From positions 1,581,249 to 1,645,248 of the forward strand of contig CP046522.1 in assembly GCA_009738435.1 (NCBI GenBank): a stretch of DNA of 64,000 nt. The letters run 5' to 3'. Of this stretch, positions 20,197-30,116 are shown one piece after another (within the stretch, counting starts at the first letter, position 1; every line of letters starts with the position of its first letter). Below the pieces are notes generated by a model. That model was not told the origin of the DNA. It did no database searches and saw only the letters and a program-made list of their open reading frames with translations. Source of the stretch: Clostridium bovifaecis (lineage in GTDB: Bacteria; Bacillota; Clostridia; Clostridiales; Clostridiaceae). A program made the position numbers and the translations under genes.

Positions 20197-21231
20197 ATGA
20201 GTACTAATGATATAAAAAAGACTGTTTCTGTTGTAATTCCCTGTAGAAATGAGGAAAAATATATTGGTGAATGTTTAGATGCTTTTATAAATCAGACTTA
20301 CCCACAGGAATATTTTGAAGTTCTTGTATGCGATGGATTGTCTACTGATAAAACTCGAGACATAGTAAAAAGTTATAATAGAAAGCATAATAATATAAAA
20401 CTTTTAGATAATAAAGGCTTATCAGCGCCCAAAGGTATGAATTTAGGAATAAGAAGCAGTAAGGCAGATGTAATAATAATATTTGGAGCTCATGCTTATC
20501 CAGATAAAGAATTCATAGAAAATAACATAAAAGCTTTAGAAAATGGGGAAGCAGGGTGTGTAGGAGGACCGATTACTACTATCAGCGAAAATGATACTGG
20601 CAAAGCTATAGCGCTTGCAATGAGCTCACCTTTTGGAGTAGGAAATGCACTCTTTAGATTTGCTAAAGAAGAAATGTTTGTTGATACTGTTGCCTTTGGT
20701 GCTTATAGAAAAGATGTACTAGATTCAGTAGGATATTTTGATGAAGAACTTGTTAGAAATCAAGATGATGAATTAAATTATAGAGTGATTAAAGGAGGAT
20801 ATAAGATATTACTTTCTCCTAAAATAAAATCTACTTACTATAGTAGAGGTTCACTAGGAAAGCTATGGAGACAATACTATCAATATGGGTTTTGGAAAGT
20901 AAGAGTTATGCAAAAACATGGTAAAACTGCGTCTATAAGGCATTTAGTACCTATGGCCTTTGTTCTTGCTAATATATTTGGTATTATACTTAGTATATTT
21001 TTTAAGCCTATATTAGTACTATGGCTTATACAATTAGGATTATATTTAGCATGCGATTTAGTCTATTCTTTCAAATTAGGAAAAGAGGATGTTAGGCTGT
21101 TAAAGTATTTACCTTTGATTTTCCCAATATTACATATAAGTTATGGCTTAGGTTTTATAAATGGTATCTGGGGCTTTTATTTACTAAAGTCAAATAAGAT
21201 GATAGATAAAAACACTAGGACATCAAGATAG
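20197..21231 (+). CDS. Glycosyltransferase family 2 with C-terminal membrane segments (ExoA-like)
   Basis: A 344-residue inverting GT-A enzyme: VSVVIPCRNEEKYIGECLDA at the N-terminus, VCDGLSTDKT as the nucleotide-sugar site, and RNQDDELNYRV as the catalytic/acceptor loop. Two to three hydrophobic helices follow from about residue 250, as in ExoA-type transferases that extend lipid-linked glycans on the cytoplasmic face. It is intact and followed by a very strong hairpin. Confidence 0.85.
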   Translation: MSTNDIKKTVSVVIPCRNEEKYIGECLDAFINQTYPQEYFEVLVCDGLSTDKTRDIVKSYNRKHNNIKLLDNKGLSAPKGMNLGIRSSKADVIIIFGAHAYPDKEFIENNIKALENGEAGCVGGPITTISENDTGKAIALAMSSPFGVGNALFRFAKEEMFVDTVAFGAYRKDVLDSVGYFDEELVRNQDDELNYRVIKGGYKILLSPKIKSTYYSRGSLGKLWRQYYQYGFWKVRVMQKHGKTASIRHLVPMAFVLANIFGIILSIFFKPILVLWLIQLGLYLACDLVYSFKLGKEDVRLLKYLPLIFPILHISYGLGFINGIWGFYLLKSNKMIDKNTRTSR

Positions 21232-21278
21232 ATAAAAATACTTTACAAGTAATTTGTCTATGTTAAATAGTATTAAAT

Positions 21279-21327
21279 AATACAATATAAAATTAGCACG
21301 CAGTGCGTGCTAATTTTATATTGTATT
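21279..21327. terminator. Long perfect hairpin between glycosyltransferase and ligase genes
   Basis: Two 23-base arms (21279-21301 and 21305-21327) pair perfectly around a 3-base loop, with an AT-rich base and a GCACGC tip. The right arm contains TTTTATATT, so it should act as a terminator in either direction, closing the transcript of the preceding glycan genes. Confidence 0.75.
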
Positions 21328-21369
21328 CTAATCAGGAATTATCTTATATAAGAAGGTGATGGGTTCACT

Positions 21370-22623
21370 ATGAAAAATAAACTTTTATGCTATCTGCTGT
21401 ATTTATATTTAATATGCCAAGCATTAGTGCCTACGAAATTCAAATTAAATGAAACTATATTCTATGGAGATATTGTTTTGTTTACAATAATTCTTGTATA
21501 TTTAATCAGCATTTTTATTTCTAGTGATACAAGAAAAAGATTTATGGTTGGACTTGGAGACTTTTTTACAAGCTATTGGAGTATAGCCATGGTTCTATTA
21601 GCTGTTATAATGGGAATATCTACTGCTTACGCCGCTGATAAGATGCTATCAATAAGTGAGACTATAAGATTTACTTTATACATAATAATATATTTTATAA
21701 TTAAATATGAAGTGAATTCAAAAAAGGTTATAGATAATATGTTAAAATTGTATATCAGTGCTTGTGTTATGGTAAGTGCTTTTGGAATACTACAATATTT
21801 TACAAAGATTGGACTTGACAAGAAATTTATATACTATGGGAAAGGCTTATCTGTAGATTTTAGAATAACATCAACTATGGACAATCCTAATAGTTTGGGA
21901 GCATTTCTAGCATTAACAGTATTTCCTCTTATAGCTTTAACTATTTATGAAGAGGCAAGAATTAAAAAATTGCTGTATGCAGGATCAACATTAATAATAT
22001 TATCAAATATAATTCTAAGTATGTCACGTAATACGTGGCTTGGGATTTTAATAGGTCTCGTACTTATAGTTATAATGTATAATTGGAAAGGTATAATATT
22101 GTTAATTTTAGGAGGAGGAATTTCTTTAATAATACCTCAAGTAAGACATAGAATTAAAGATTTTAGCTCAATACTAGAGGATCCAAGAATAAAGATGTGG
22201 AAAATAGCTGTGAAAATGATTAAAGATCATCCGGTTTTAGGCGTTGGCAATGGTAATTACACTGTGCTATATGGAGATTATATAAAAAAGTATCCACAAT
22301 TAAAATATGGTATATATACTGAATTTCCAAGTCATAATTCTTATTTAAAAATACAGAGTGAACTTGGTATACCAGGAATAAGTGTTTTTATATTAATGCT
22401 GTTATCAATTTTAATTAGAATAAAAGAAATGATAAATGTTACAAATGACAAATTCTATAAAGGGTTTTACAGAGGATTCTTCGTATCTGTAATAGTATTC
22501 TTTATAATGAATATTTCTGATAACTTATTTTTCGTACCTAAAGTAAGTATGTATTTTTGGATTTTAGTAGCTATTTCTGAAGCAATTATTTATAATAATA
22601 GTTATGAATTCAATTCGTACTAG
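21370..22623 (+). CDS. O-antigen ligase/polymerase family membrane protein (Wzy_C domain)
   Basis: A 417-residue protein with about ten membrane segments and the signature of the Wzy_C/WaaL family: the outer loop with MWKIAVKMIKDHPVLGVGNGNY, then EFPSHNSYLKIQSELGIPG, where the His of SHNSYL is characteristic. These proteins join lipid-linked glycans to an acceptor or polymerise them. RBS AAGAAGGTGAT precedes the ATG. The locus thus has two polymerase/ligase-type proteins. Its stop codon overlaps the start of the palindromic element that follows. Confidence 0.78.
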   Translation: MKNKLLCYLLYLYLICQALVPTKFKLNETIFYGDIVLFTIILVYLISIFISSDTRKRFMVGLGDFFTSYWSIAMVLLAVIMGISTAYAADKMLSISETIRFTLYIIIYFIIKYEVNSKKVIDNMLKLYISACVMVSAFGILQYFTKIGLDKKFIYYGKGLSVDFRITSTMDNPNSLGAFLALTVFPLIALTIYEEARIKKLLYAGSTLIILSNIILSMSRNTWLGILIGLVLIVIMYNWKGIILLILGGGISLIIPQVRHRIKDFSSILEDPRIKMWKIAVKMIKDHPVLGVGNGNYTVLYGDYIKKYPQLKYGIYTEFPSHNSYLKIQSELGIPGISVFILMLLSILIRIKEMINVTNDKFYKGFYRGFFVSVIVFFIMNISDNLFFVPKVSMYFWILVAISEAIIYNNSYEFNSY

Positions 22624-22812
22624 AAATAAATTGCGAAGCAATTTATTTCAGGTTAGAGTGAAAAGAGCTAGTTAGATGGTGAAGCTCCAGTTAGGATGTT
22701 AGAACTTATAATTTAGTTTAAAGTGTAAAGTTTACATTTTAAACTTTACACTTTTTTTCTAACTCTCTAACTTAGCGCTTTAGCGCCTAAAGGCTTTAGC
22801 CTCTAACCTAAT
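22623..22812. repeat. Palindrome-rich intergenic element, copy C
   Basis: It starts on the last base of the ligase stop codon with a perfect 27-base palindrome (core TTGCGAAGCAA, 22623-22649). A central 15-base stem follows (22720-22734 with 22740-22754), and then arms with GCTAGTTAGA / TCTAACTTAGCG-type words and a GGCTTTAGCC palindrome. The layout matches copies A and B but is shorter. Transcription running into it would meet a stem followed by TTTTTTT at 22752-22758, so it may also terminate. Confidence 0.65.
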
Positions 22813-22837
22813 AAAAGAAGAATGGGAGATGATTTTT

Positions 22838-23491
22838 GTGGATGCTAAAGCTATAAAAATAGACGTGGATAAAGATATTAAAAAGAAGAAAATACATTTT
22901 ATTATAAAAAGATTAATGGATATAGTTTTATCTCTCATTGGAATAACTATCCTAATTCCATTTTATATAGGTATTATTATAGCTATTAAATTAGATTCTA
23001 AAGGACCTGCTATATTTAAGCAAGTGAGAGTAGGAAAAGATAATGTAAACTTTAAAATATATAAGTTTAGAACTATGATTCCTGATGCTGAGAAAAAAAG
23101 AGAACTTGCCATTGATTGCGAAAACATTGAGAATTTTGTATTTCAAAGCAAAAGTGACAACAGAATAACAAAGGTTGGAGACTTCCTTAGAAAAACAAGC
23201 CTAGATGAAATACCTCAGCTATTTAATGTTCTTATGGGCAATATGAGTCTTGTAGGTCCAAGACCCGAAATTCCTGATGTGGTAAAATTCTATCCAGAAG
23301 AATATAAACAGAGATTATTAGTTTTACCAGGAATTACAGGGCTTGCTCAGATTAGTGGAAGAGGAGAAATAGAACTTGGAAAGACCATATACCATGATTT
23401 AACTTACATTAAAAACTTTTCTGTATTATATGATATAAAAATATTATTTAAAACAGTACTAAGTGTATTCAAAAGAGAAGGAGCTTTCTAA
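22838..23491 (+). CDS. Undecaprenyl-phosphate sugar phosphotransferase (initiating phosphoglycosyltransferase)
   Basis: This enzyme starts repeat-unit assembly by moving a sugar-1-phosphate to undecaprenyl phosphate. It has one hydrophobic segment near residues 25-50, followed by the catalytic domain of the WcaJ/RfbP/PglC superfamily: GPAIFKQVRVG, YKFRTM, LRKTSLDEIPQLFNVL, GNMSLVGPRPE and PGITGLAQISGR. The start is best taken as GTG 22838, 9 bases after GGGAG; ATG 22829 is possible but touches the RBS. About 217 residues, the minimal-domain form. Confidence 0.9.
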   Translation: MDAKAIKIDVDKDIKKKKIHFIIKRLMDIVLSLIGITILIPFYIGIIIAIKLDSKGPAIFKQVRVGKDNVNFKIYKFRTMIPDAEKKRELAIDCENIENFVFQSKSDNRITKVGDFLRKTSLDEIPQLFNVLMGNMSLVGPRPEIPDVVKFYPEEYKQRLLVLPGITGLAQISGRGEIELGKTIYHDLTYIKNFSVLYDIKILFKTVLSVFKREGAF

Positions 23492-23510
23492 TTTAAAAGT
23501 AGGTGAATAT

Positions 23511-24236
23511 ATGTTTGCAAAAATACTAAAGTATAATGTATTTAGTAAATCAAAATCGGAGCTTATGAATTATATAAGTAACTTTAATAAGGTAAACATC
23601 GTATCAGGTAATCCTGAAATTTTATACAGAGGGCTTAAAGATGATTTGTTATTCCAGGTATATACTGATCCATATTCAGTAATAATACCTGATGGCATTG
23701 GTACGGTTATAGCCTCTAAAATAGTTAAAGATCCGGTAAAAGAGAAAATAGCAGGTATTGAAGTTATGGAGGCAGTAATTCAAGAATGCGAAAAAAACGG
23801 TAAAAGTATATATTTATTGGGAGCAAAGGAAGAGGTTCTAAAGGAATGTACCATAAATCTAATTTCTAAATATCCTAAATTAAAAATTGCAGGAAGTCAT
23901 AATGGTTATTTTGATTTAGAACATTGCGACGATATAATTCAAGATATACAAGAGAAAAAACCTTATGCATTATTTGTAGCTATGGGCTGCCCAAAACAAG
24001 AAATGTTTATATACAAGCATTTTAATGCTCTTCCATGTAGTATATTTATGGGAGTTGGCGGAAGTTTTGATGTTTTTTCAGGGAAGGTAAACAGAGCACC
24101 AAAATGGATGATTGACTTTGGGATGGAATGGCTTTATAGAGTTATTAAAGAGCCTTTTAGAATTAGGAGATTAGCGATTATTCCTAAATTTTTACTTTTT
24201 GTAATACTCAATAAATCGAGAAAAAATTATAAATAG
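23511..24236 (+). CDS. WecG/TagA/CpsF-family glycosyltransferase (GT26)
   Basis: The 241-residue protein has the family segments VSGNPEILYRG, IPDGIGTVIASK, YLLGAKEEVLKE, FVAMGCPKQEMFI and MGVGGSFDVFSGKVNRAPKWM. Members add the second sugar (for example ManNAc or a uronic acid) to an undecaprenyl-linked primer, fitting its place directly after the initiating transferase. The start is ATG 23511 with AGGTGA upstream. It is intact. Confidence 0.88.
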   Translation: MFAKILKYNVFSKSKSELMNYISNFNKVNIVSGNPEILYRGLKDDLLFQVYTDPYSVIIPDGIGTVIASKIVKDPVKEKIAGIEVMEAVIQECEKNGKSIYLLGAKEEVLKECTINLISKYPKLKIAGSHNGYFDLEHCDDIIQDIQEKKPYALFVAMGCPKQEMFIYKHFNALPCSIFMGVGGSFDVFSGKVNRAPKWMIDFGMEWLYRVIKEPFRIRRLAIIPKFLLFVILNKSRKNYK

Positions 24237-24251
24237 GCTGTAAAACAGGTG

Positions 24252-25668
24252 GTGTTTAAAATAAATAAGGTAGCTAAAAACCTATTTTCAGTAGGAGTAT
24301 CCAGCTTACTGTCACAATTATTCACATTTTTTATGATAGCCTACTATGCTAGAATTTTAAGCATCGAAGGTTTTGGTAGAATTAGTCTTGCTCAATCTAT
24401 AATGATATATTTTACTATGATAACCTTATTGGGGTTTCAAACTTTAGGAACAAGGGAAATTGCAAAAGATAAAAATAATTATGGAGAATTGGTAGGTAGC
24501 ATTATATCATTAAGACTCTTTACAGCAGGTATCTGTTTCTTAATAGTGATGATTATTGCCTATACTTCGGGAAAAGGGTCTGAGTTTAGAAATATACTCA
24601 TAATCTATGGATTAACTTTGTTCCCCCTTGCATTTAATATAGATTGGCTTTATGCAGGGATAGAGCAAATGCAGCACAATGCAGTTTTTAATATAATAAA
24701 AAATGCAGTTCCGTTTCTACTATTGTTCTCCTTTTTTAAAAGGGAGGAAGATATATATTTTATACCTATATTTACTTTGGGCGGTCTTATTTTTGCAGCA
24801 TTATACCATATGCTCATTTATAGAAAAAATATTAACTTAAGCTTTAGCTTAAAAATTAGTAGAGAACAGGCTGCTAAGTATATCCGTCTTAGTGCTCCCT
24901 TTTTACTTTCAGGATTGCTTTCTATGATAAATTGTAATGTAGATTCTGTAATAATAGGGTTTATGAGAAGTGAATATGAACTTGGAATATATTCCTCAGC
25001 TTATAAGGTAGTCTTTTTTTTAACTAACCTGATAGCAGTGATATTTACTCCTTTTTTTCCTCTTTTAATAAGTTGTTATCACAAAGATGACGAGAAGGGG
25101 CTAGAAAGGACAATAAAAAATCTATGTAAGATAGTAGTTTTGATAGGGCTTCCAATGACAGTAGGAGGGGTAATATTATCTAAAGAGATAATAATTTTGC
25201 TATTTGGTGAAAAGTATATAGAGGCTTATTTACCATTTATAGTCCTAATGGTTTACATATTAGTTCTTTTTATGAGAGAAACTTATGGATATAGTTTAAA
25301 TGCTTGGAATATGGAGGATAAATATTTAAAGAGTGTTACAGTATCAGCAGTAATGAACTTAGTACTAAATTTAATTTTTATCCCTAAGTATGGAATCATA
25401 GCAGCTGCATTTACAACTCTTATATCAGAAATTATCAATTTCATAATTATGAGGAGATCCTTCATAAAGGTTGTAAAAACAGATTATGCTATGAACTTTA
25501 TAAAGATATCATTGCCTTTAGGTATTATGTGCTTGTGCATTTTGATGCTAAGGTATCTTCAAGTTCATGTACTAGTAAATATTCTGTTTGCAATAATAAT
25601 ACTTTATAGCTGTAGTGTTTTTTAAATATGTTACTTTAAAGGAACTTAGAAGTTTCGTGAAGAAGTAA
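24252..25668 (+). CDS. Wzx-type polysaccharide repeat-unit flippase (frameshifted at its extreme end)
   Basis: A polytopic membrane protein of about 471 residues with 12-14 hydrophobic segments. The MOP-superfamily N-terminus (VGVSSLLSQLFTFFMIAYYARILSIEGFGRI) and FNIDWLYAGIEQM are typical of Wzx/RfbX flippases. The start is GTG 24249 or 24252, right at an AGGTGGTG ribosome site. As read it stops at 25623-25625. A small indel in the T6A3 stretch at 25618-25626 would add a natural charged tail to TAA 25666-25668. The core protein is not affected. Confidence 0.82.
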
Positions 25669-25682
25669 AAGTAGGTGATAAT

Positions 25683-26816
25683 ATGAGATATTGTGTGTTA
25701 TATCCTAATACAAGAAATGTAAATTTGGTAAAAGAAATGGGGATGATTCCATACAAGCTACATAAAAATTTCGGGTATGATTCTAAAATTGCTTGTTATA
25801 ATCTTGATGATTATACATATTTGCAGGAAGAGGTTAAAGGGCTTAAAATAGACTTTATTGATAGAAATTATAATAGCTATAGCCTAGATGGGCTTAGGTA
25901 TTTAAAAAAAGAGTCAAAAAATATAGACATCTTGCAAATTTTTCATGTAACTTTATATTCGCTTTTATATGCTTTCATGTTTAAAAGGCTAAACAATAGA
26001 GGTAAAATTTATCTTAAGCTGGATTGTAGCCATAAGCTAGTAGAAAGAATCTCAGCTTTAAATAAAATACAATATTGGCTTTTGAATAAATATCTAGATA
26101 AAGTAGACTTGATAAGCGCTGAACAGAAGGAATTAGTAAAAAAGCTAAAGGAGCTCTTGCCTAAACAAAAGAATAAAATTATCAATATACCTAATGGAGT
26201 AGATTACAAGTATTTAAAGAGCAAAAATATAGCTTATGATTATAACAAAAAAGAAAATATAATTTTAAGCGTAGCTAGGATAGGCGCAGAGGAAAAGAAT
26301 ATTGAAATGCTTATGGATGCATATGCGAGCATAAAGAATGTAGAAACTTTAGGTTGGAAGCTTAGAATAGTAGGTCCTATAGAAGAAGGATTTAGAGGAT
26401 ATATAGACAAGTTTTTTAAAGAACATCCTGATATGAAAAATATAATAGAATTTACAGGAGAAATAAATAATAGGCAAGAGCTATTCAAAGAGTATGAGAA
26501 AGCTAAAATATTTTCTTTGACTTCAAAGTTTGAGAGTTTTGGAATAGCTTTCATTGAGGCAGCAGCCTTAGGAGATGTTATTGTATCTACAGATGTGGGT
26601 ATTGCAAGTGAAATCATAAGAGATAGCAATGGAGCAGTAGTAGGTATAGACGATACAAAAGCTCTATCAAGGAAATTAGAAAAATTTATGCTTACCGAGG
26701 AGTTAGAGAAATATTCTTTATGTACTTACAATGTATGTAAAGAAAACTTTGACTGGGATAAGATAATACTTAGTTTACATGATAACTTAAAACAGCTATT
26801 TATCAATAAAATGTAG
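25683..26816 (+). CDS. Glycosyltransferase family 4
   Basis: A 377-residue GT-B enzyme. The N-terminal acceptor domain is divergent; the C-terminal donor domain has NIPNGVDYKYL, ILSVARIGAEEKNIEML, FTGEINNRQELFKEYEKAKIFSLTSKFESFGIAFIEAAA (E-x7-E type catalytic region) and VSTDVGIASEII. It is intact, starts 14 bases after the flippase and closes the glycan locus. Acceptor and donor are unknown. Confidence 0.82.
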   Translation: MRYCVLYPNTRNVNLVKEMGMIPYKLHKNFGYDSKIACYNLDDYTYLQEEVKGLKIDFIDRNYNSYSLDGLRYLKKESKNIDILQIFHVTLYSLLYAFMFKRLNNRGKIYLKLDCSHKLVERISALNKIQYWLLNKYLDKVDLISAEQKELVKKLKELLPKQKNKIINIPNGVDYKYLKSKNIAYDYNKKENIILSVARIGAEEKNIEMLMDAYASIKNVETLGWKLRIVGPIEEGFRGYIDKFFKEHPDMKNIIEFTGEINNRQELFKEYEKAKIFSLTSKFESFGIAFIEAAALGDVIVSTDVGIASEIIRDSNGAVVGIDDTKALSRKLEKFMLTEELEKYSLCTYNVCKENFDWDKIILSLHDNLKQLFINKM

Positions 26817-26879
26817 GATTAGATTTCGTATAATAAACTCTCCTCATAGGGATAATAAGGTAGAAGGAGAGTGATACTA

Positions 26880-27456
26880 TGGAATTTTATGATGTTGTAA
26901 AAAAAAGAAAAAGTATAAAAAATTTAAAAGTGGTGAGTTAGATAGAGAAAAATTATTAAAGATAATAGATGCAGCTATGAGGGCCCCATCATGGAGAAAT
27001 TCAACTCCATATAAATTTGTTCTTGTAGATAGAGACAATTTAAAGCAAAGTATAGCAGGCACTATACTTAATAAAGCTACTGACACAGCTGAAGCTGTAA
27101 CAAATGCTCCTGCTACAATAGTAGTAGTTGCAGATCCTAACGCATCAGGTACAATGGAAGAGAAAGATTACTATTTAGTGGATAGTGCTATAGCTATGGA
27201 ACACTTAATACTTGCAGCGACAGAAGAAGGTTATGGAACTTGCTGGATAGGGGCTTTTAATGAAAAAAAGGTAAAAGAAGTTTTAGGAATACCTGATAAT
27301 TATAAAGTAGTAGCTTTAACTCCAATAGGAGAAAGTGCAGAAGGAGAAGAAGAGAAGCCTCATCAGCCTAAAAAGGATGTAAGGGATTATTTCTATGTAA
27401 ACAAGTGGAATGAATCTTACATGGACCAAAATGTGAAAGTCCTAGTACATCACTAA
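26880..27456 (+). CDS. Nitroreductase-family flavoprotein (frameshifted as read)
   Basis: An FMN-dependent oxidoreductase of about 192 residues. The segments are MEFYDVVKKRKSIKKFKS, APSWRNSTPYKFVLVD (FMN site), LVDSAIAMEHLILAATEEGYGTCWIGAF and the C-terminal VVALTPIGE. The start is ATG 26880 behind AAGGAGAG. A stop at 26939-26941 is removed by restoring one A to the run at 26917-26922. A terminator follows. The substrate is not predictable. Confidence 0.85.
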
Positions 27457-27470
27457 TATCATATAGCAAG

Positions 27471-27504
27471 GCCATGGAAGAATTACTCTAACATGGCTTT
27501 TTTT
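27471..27504 (+). terminator. Rho-independent terminator after the nitroreductase gene
   Basis: GCCATG at 27471-27476 pairs with CATGGC at 27492-27497, followed directly by seven T. Confidence 0.85.
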
Positions 27505-27505
27505 C

Positions 27506-27534
27506 TTGACAGAGGGAATATGTATATTTAGAAT
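27506..27534 (+). promoter_or_regulatory. Sigma-A type promoter upstream of the cyclodeaminase gene
   Basis: A perfect -35 TTGACA (27506-27511) and a -10 TAGAAT (27529-27534) are separated by exactly 17 bases and lie about 30 bases before the start codon. Confidence 0.75.
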
Positions 27535-27566
27535 AAATTTATATGAAAACATAAAGGAGATAATAT

Positions 27567-28205
27567 ATGGAGAAAAAAGTTTCTATAGAAAGTTATATTT
27601 GTGATTTGTCCTCAAGTAAACCTACTCCAGGGGGAGGAAGTGCTGCAGCTCTAACAGGAGCTTTGTCAAGTGCATTAACAGCTATGGTGTTTAATTTAAC
27701 CATAGGAAAAAAGGTATATGAAAGCTATAATGAAGAAATAAAAAATAAAATCGATGATGCATTAAAGGCATGTGAAGAATATAATCAATTAATGGTAGAG
27801 TTTATGAAGAGGGATGAAGAAGCCTTCTTAAGTCTTATGAAGGCTTTTAAATTGTCCAAGTCCACAGAGGAAGAAAAGATACTAAGAAATAAGGAGTTAA
27901 CAAAAGGATACGAAAATGCCTTAGAGGTTCCGTTTACTTTAGCAAAATCAGGTCTTGAGCTTTATAAGTATGTATATATCGCAGCACAATATGGCAACGC
28001 TAGTGTAATATCTGATGCAGGAGTAGGAGCAATATTGTTGTATAGTACTATAGAAAGCTCTATTTTAAATGTAAATATAAATCTAAGCGGAATTAAAGAT
28101 GAAAAGTATAAAGAAAATATATTAAATAAATGCGATGAAATGATCAAGGAAGCTTTAGATTATAAATCAAAGATATTAGAGCTTGTATATTCAAAAATCA
28201 AATAA
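27567..28205 (+). CDS. fchA: Methenyltetrahydrofolate cyclohydrolase / formiminotransferase-cyclodeaminase family
   Basis: The 212-residue protein matches the FTCD_C/FchA family: SSKPTPGGGSAAALTGALSSALTAMVFNLTIG near the N-terminus (the folate-site glycine cluster), then an all-helical body. In anaerobes FchA hydrolyses methenyl-THF to formyl-THF in one-carbon metabolism. Cyclodeaminase activity on formimino-THF is the alternative. It has its own sigma-A promoter and an AAGGAGAT ribosome site. It is intact. Confidence 0.78.
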   Translation: MEKKVSIESYICDLSSSKPTPGGGSAAALTGALSSALTAMVFNLTIGKKVYESYNEEIKNKIDDALKACEEYNQLMVEFMKRDEEAFLSLMKAFKLSKSTEEEKILRNKELTKGYENALEVPFTLAKSGLELYKYVYIAAQYGNASVISDAGVGAILLYSTIESSILNVNINLSGIKDEKYKENILNKCDEMIKEALDYKSKILELVYSKIK

Positions 28206-28257
28206 TATTTGTACTGTATTTTATTGCAGGCCATTATTGTAATTGGAGAGATAAATA

Positions 28258-30018
28258 ATGTTTAGCTTTTTTTTAGAAGAAGTAAATGAACTATATAACA
28301 TAATTAATGCGCCCATAGATAGTGTATTTAAAATAATGGCTATAGAAAAGCATAGAAAGGTTTTGAATATAGATAAGGGGACATTTTCAAGTACTTATAT
28401 TAAGCTTATGGAGAAGGAAAAGGCAAGAACAGGCGGGATCGTCTACACTCCAGAAGAAATAGCAAACTATATGATAGATGGATTAATAGAAAAAGAAAAC
28501 TTGATAAATAACGCTTTTATTAAAATTTTGGATCCTGCCTGTGGGTGCGGAGACATTTTGATTTCTTGCTATAAAAAACTAAAAAATATATATGAGAATA
28601 ATATAGAAGAAATAAATAAAAGTAATAATATTGTTCTGAATAAAGAGGATATACCAAAACACATTATTGATAATAATCTATTCGGATTTGACATAGATGA
28701 AAGAGCACTTAAGATTTTAGCCATAGATTTATTTTCAATTTGTGGATATTATAACAGTAATAATTTTAAGAAAACAGATTTTTTAACAGATGAAACAGAG
28801 GGAAAATATCAAATTATAATAGGTAACCCACCGTACATAGGGCATAAAGCTATGGATAAAGAATATAGTAAAAGGCTAAAGACAAAGTTCAAAGAAATAT
28901 ATAAAGATAAGGGAGATATATCTTACTGCTTTTTTCAAGGAGCTTTAAACAGTCTTGATAAAAAAGGAAGGTTATGTTTTATAACTTCAAGATATTTTAT
29001 GGAATCCCCAAGCGGGGAAGAACTTAGAAAGGTATTAAAAGAGCTGTGCTCCCTTTATAAAATAGTTGATTTTTACGGTATTAGACCTTTTAAGAAAGCT
29101 GGGATAGATCCTGTTATTGTATTTTTGATCAATGAACAGGAAAGGGAAGATTGTATAGAAATAATAAAACCTATAGGCAGTACAAAAAAGAATAAAGACA
29201 ATTTTTATAGATCCTTGTTCTTAAATGAGGGAAATCACTATAGAAGATTTTTTATGAATAAGAATTTATTAAATAATAAGGGCTGGATAATAAGGGATGA
29301 AAAAGAAAGAAATATAATATCAAAGATAGAAGAGCGGAGCTTTACTCATCTATATAATATATGTGATAGTTATCAAGGAATTATTACAGGATGTGATAAG
29401 GCCTTTGTGGTAAATAAACAAACAATAGAAGATAAAGAACTAGAACAAAACATTATAAAGCCTTGGATAAAAAGTAGTTATATAAATAAAGATGATATAC
29501 AAAAAGGAGACACGTACTTAATTTATTCTGATATAATTGAGAACCCAGAAGACTATCCTAATGCGATAAAATATATTAGTAGAGAAAAGCATAAGCTCAT
29601 AGAGAGAAGAGAATGTAAACGAGGGGCTCGTAAATGGTATGAACTTCAATGGGGAAGAAAAAAGGAGATATTTGATGGAGAAAAAATAATATTTCCATAT
29701 AAAGCGAGTTCTAATAGATTTGCTTTAGATAAAGGAAATTATTTTAGTGCAGACGTGTACGCCTTAGTATTACAAGAAAATGTTCCATTTACATACAAGT
29801 ACTTGATTTCCTTACTAAATAGTAGAATATATGAATTCTATTTTCAAAGCTTCGCTAAAAAATTAGGAGACGATTTGTATGAATATTATCCTAATAATCT
29901 CATGAAACTTTGTATACCGACTATGGGAGAGAAAGAAGCTCTATTGGAGGAAGATATACAGGCATTATTCAATTTAAGTGAAGAAGAGATAGAAATAATT
30001 AAAGAATATACTAAGTAA
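28258..30018 (+). CDS. camA: Solitary adenine-N6 DNA methyltransferase, CamA-like
   Basis: A 586-residue type-II-like m6A methyltransferase. The SAM motif is DPACGCGDI, the catalytic motif NPPY lies at residues 190-193, and a C-terminal target-recognition domain follows. Long stretches recall C. difficile CamA: NPPYIGHK, a QGIITGCDKAF segment, RRECK-G-RKWYELQWGR and YEYYPN near the end. CamA methylates the last A of CAAAAA and is needed for normal sporulation (established knowledge). No restriction gene is adjacent. It ends about 170 bases before the spoIIA operon, with a terminator between them. The recognition sequence of this copy is inferred only. Confidence 0.75.
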   Translation: MFSFFLEEVNELYNIINAPIDSVFKIMAIEKHRKVLNIDKGTFSSTYIKLMEKEKARTGGIVYTPEEIANYMIDGLIEKENLINNAFIKILDPACGCGDILISCYKKLKNIYENNIEEINKSNNIVLNKEDIPKHIIDNNLFGFDIDERALKILAIDLFSICGYYNSNNFKKTDFLTDETEGKYQIIIGNPPYIGHKAMDKEYSKRLKTKFKEIYKDKGDISYCFFQGALNSLDKKGRLCFITSRYFMESPSGEELRKVLKELCSLYKIVDFYGIRPFKKAGIDPVIVFLINEQEREDCIEIIKPIGSTKKNKDNFYRSLFLNEGNHYRRFFMNKNLLNNKGWIIRDEKERNIISKIEERSFTHLYNICDSYQGIITGCDKAFVVNKQTIEDKELEQNIIKPWIKSSYINKDDIQKGDTYLIYSDIIENPEDYPNAIKYISREKHKLIERRECKRGARKWYELQWGRKKEIFDGEKIIFPYKASSNRFALDKGNYFSADVYALVLQENVPFTYKYLISLLNSRIYEFYFQSFAKKLGDDLYEYYPNNLMKLCIPTMGEKEALLEEDIQALFNLSEEEIEIIKEYTK

Positions 30019-30053
30019 AGATATTTAGCAAAATTTTTGCAAATATCTTTTTT
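30019..30053 (+). terminator. Rho-independent terminator after the methyltransferase gene
   Basis: AGATATTT plus GCAAAA pairs with TTTTGC plus AAATATCT around a minimal loop, with one unpaired A, and a TTTTTT tail follows. It separates the methylase transcript from spoIIA. Confidence 0.8.
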
Positions 30054-30116
30054 ATATGTATAAATACTAAGAAAAACGGAAATAATTGAAATAAGCGAAA
30101 AAATATTTATCCAAAA

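Noticed and set aside
28258-30018. Restriction-modification system
   Set aside because: No restriction endonuclease or specificity subunit is adjacent, and the neighbours are a folate enzyme and sporulation genes.
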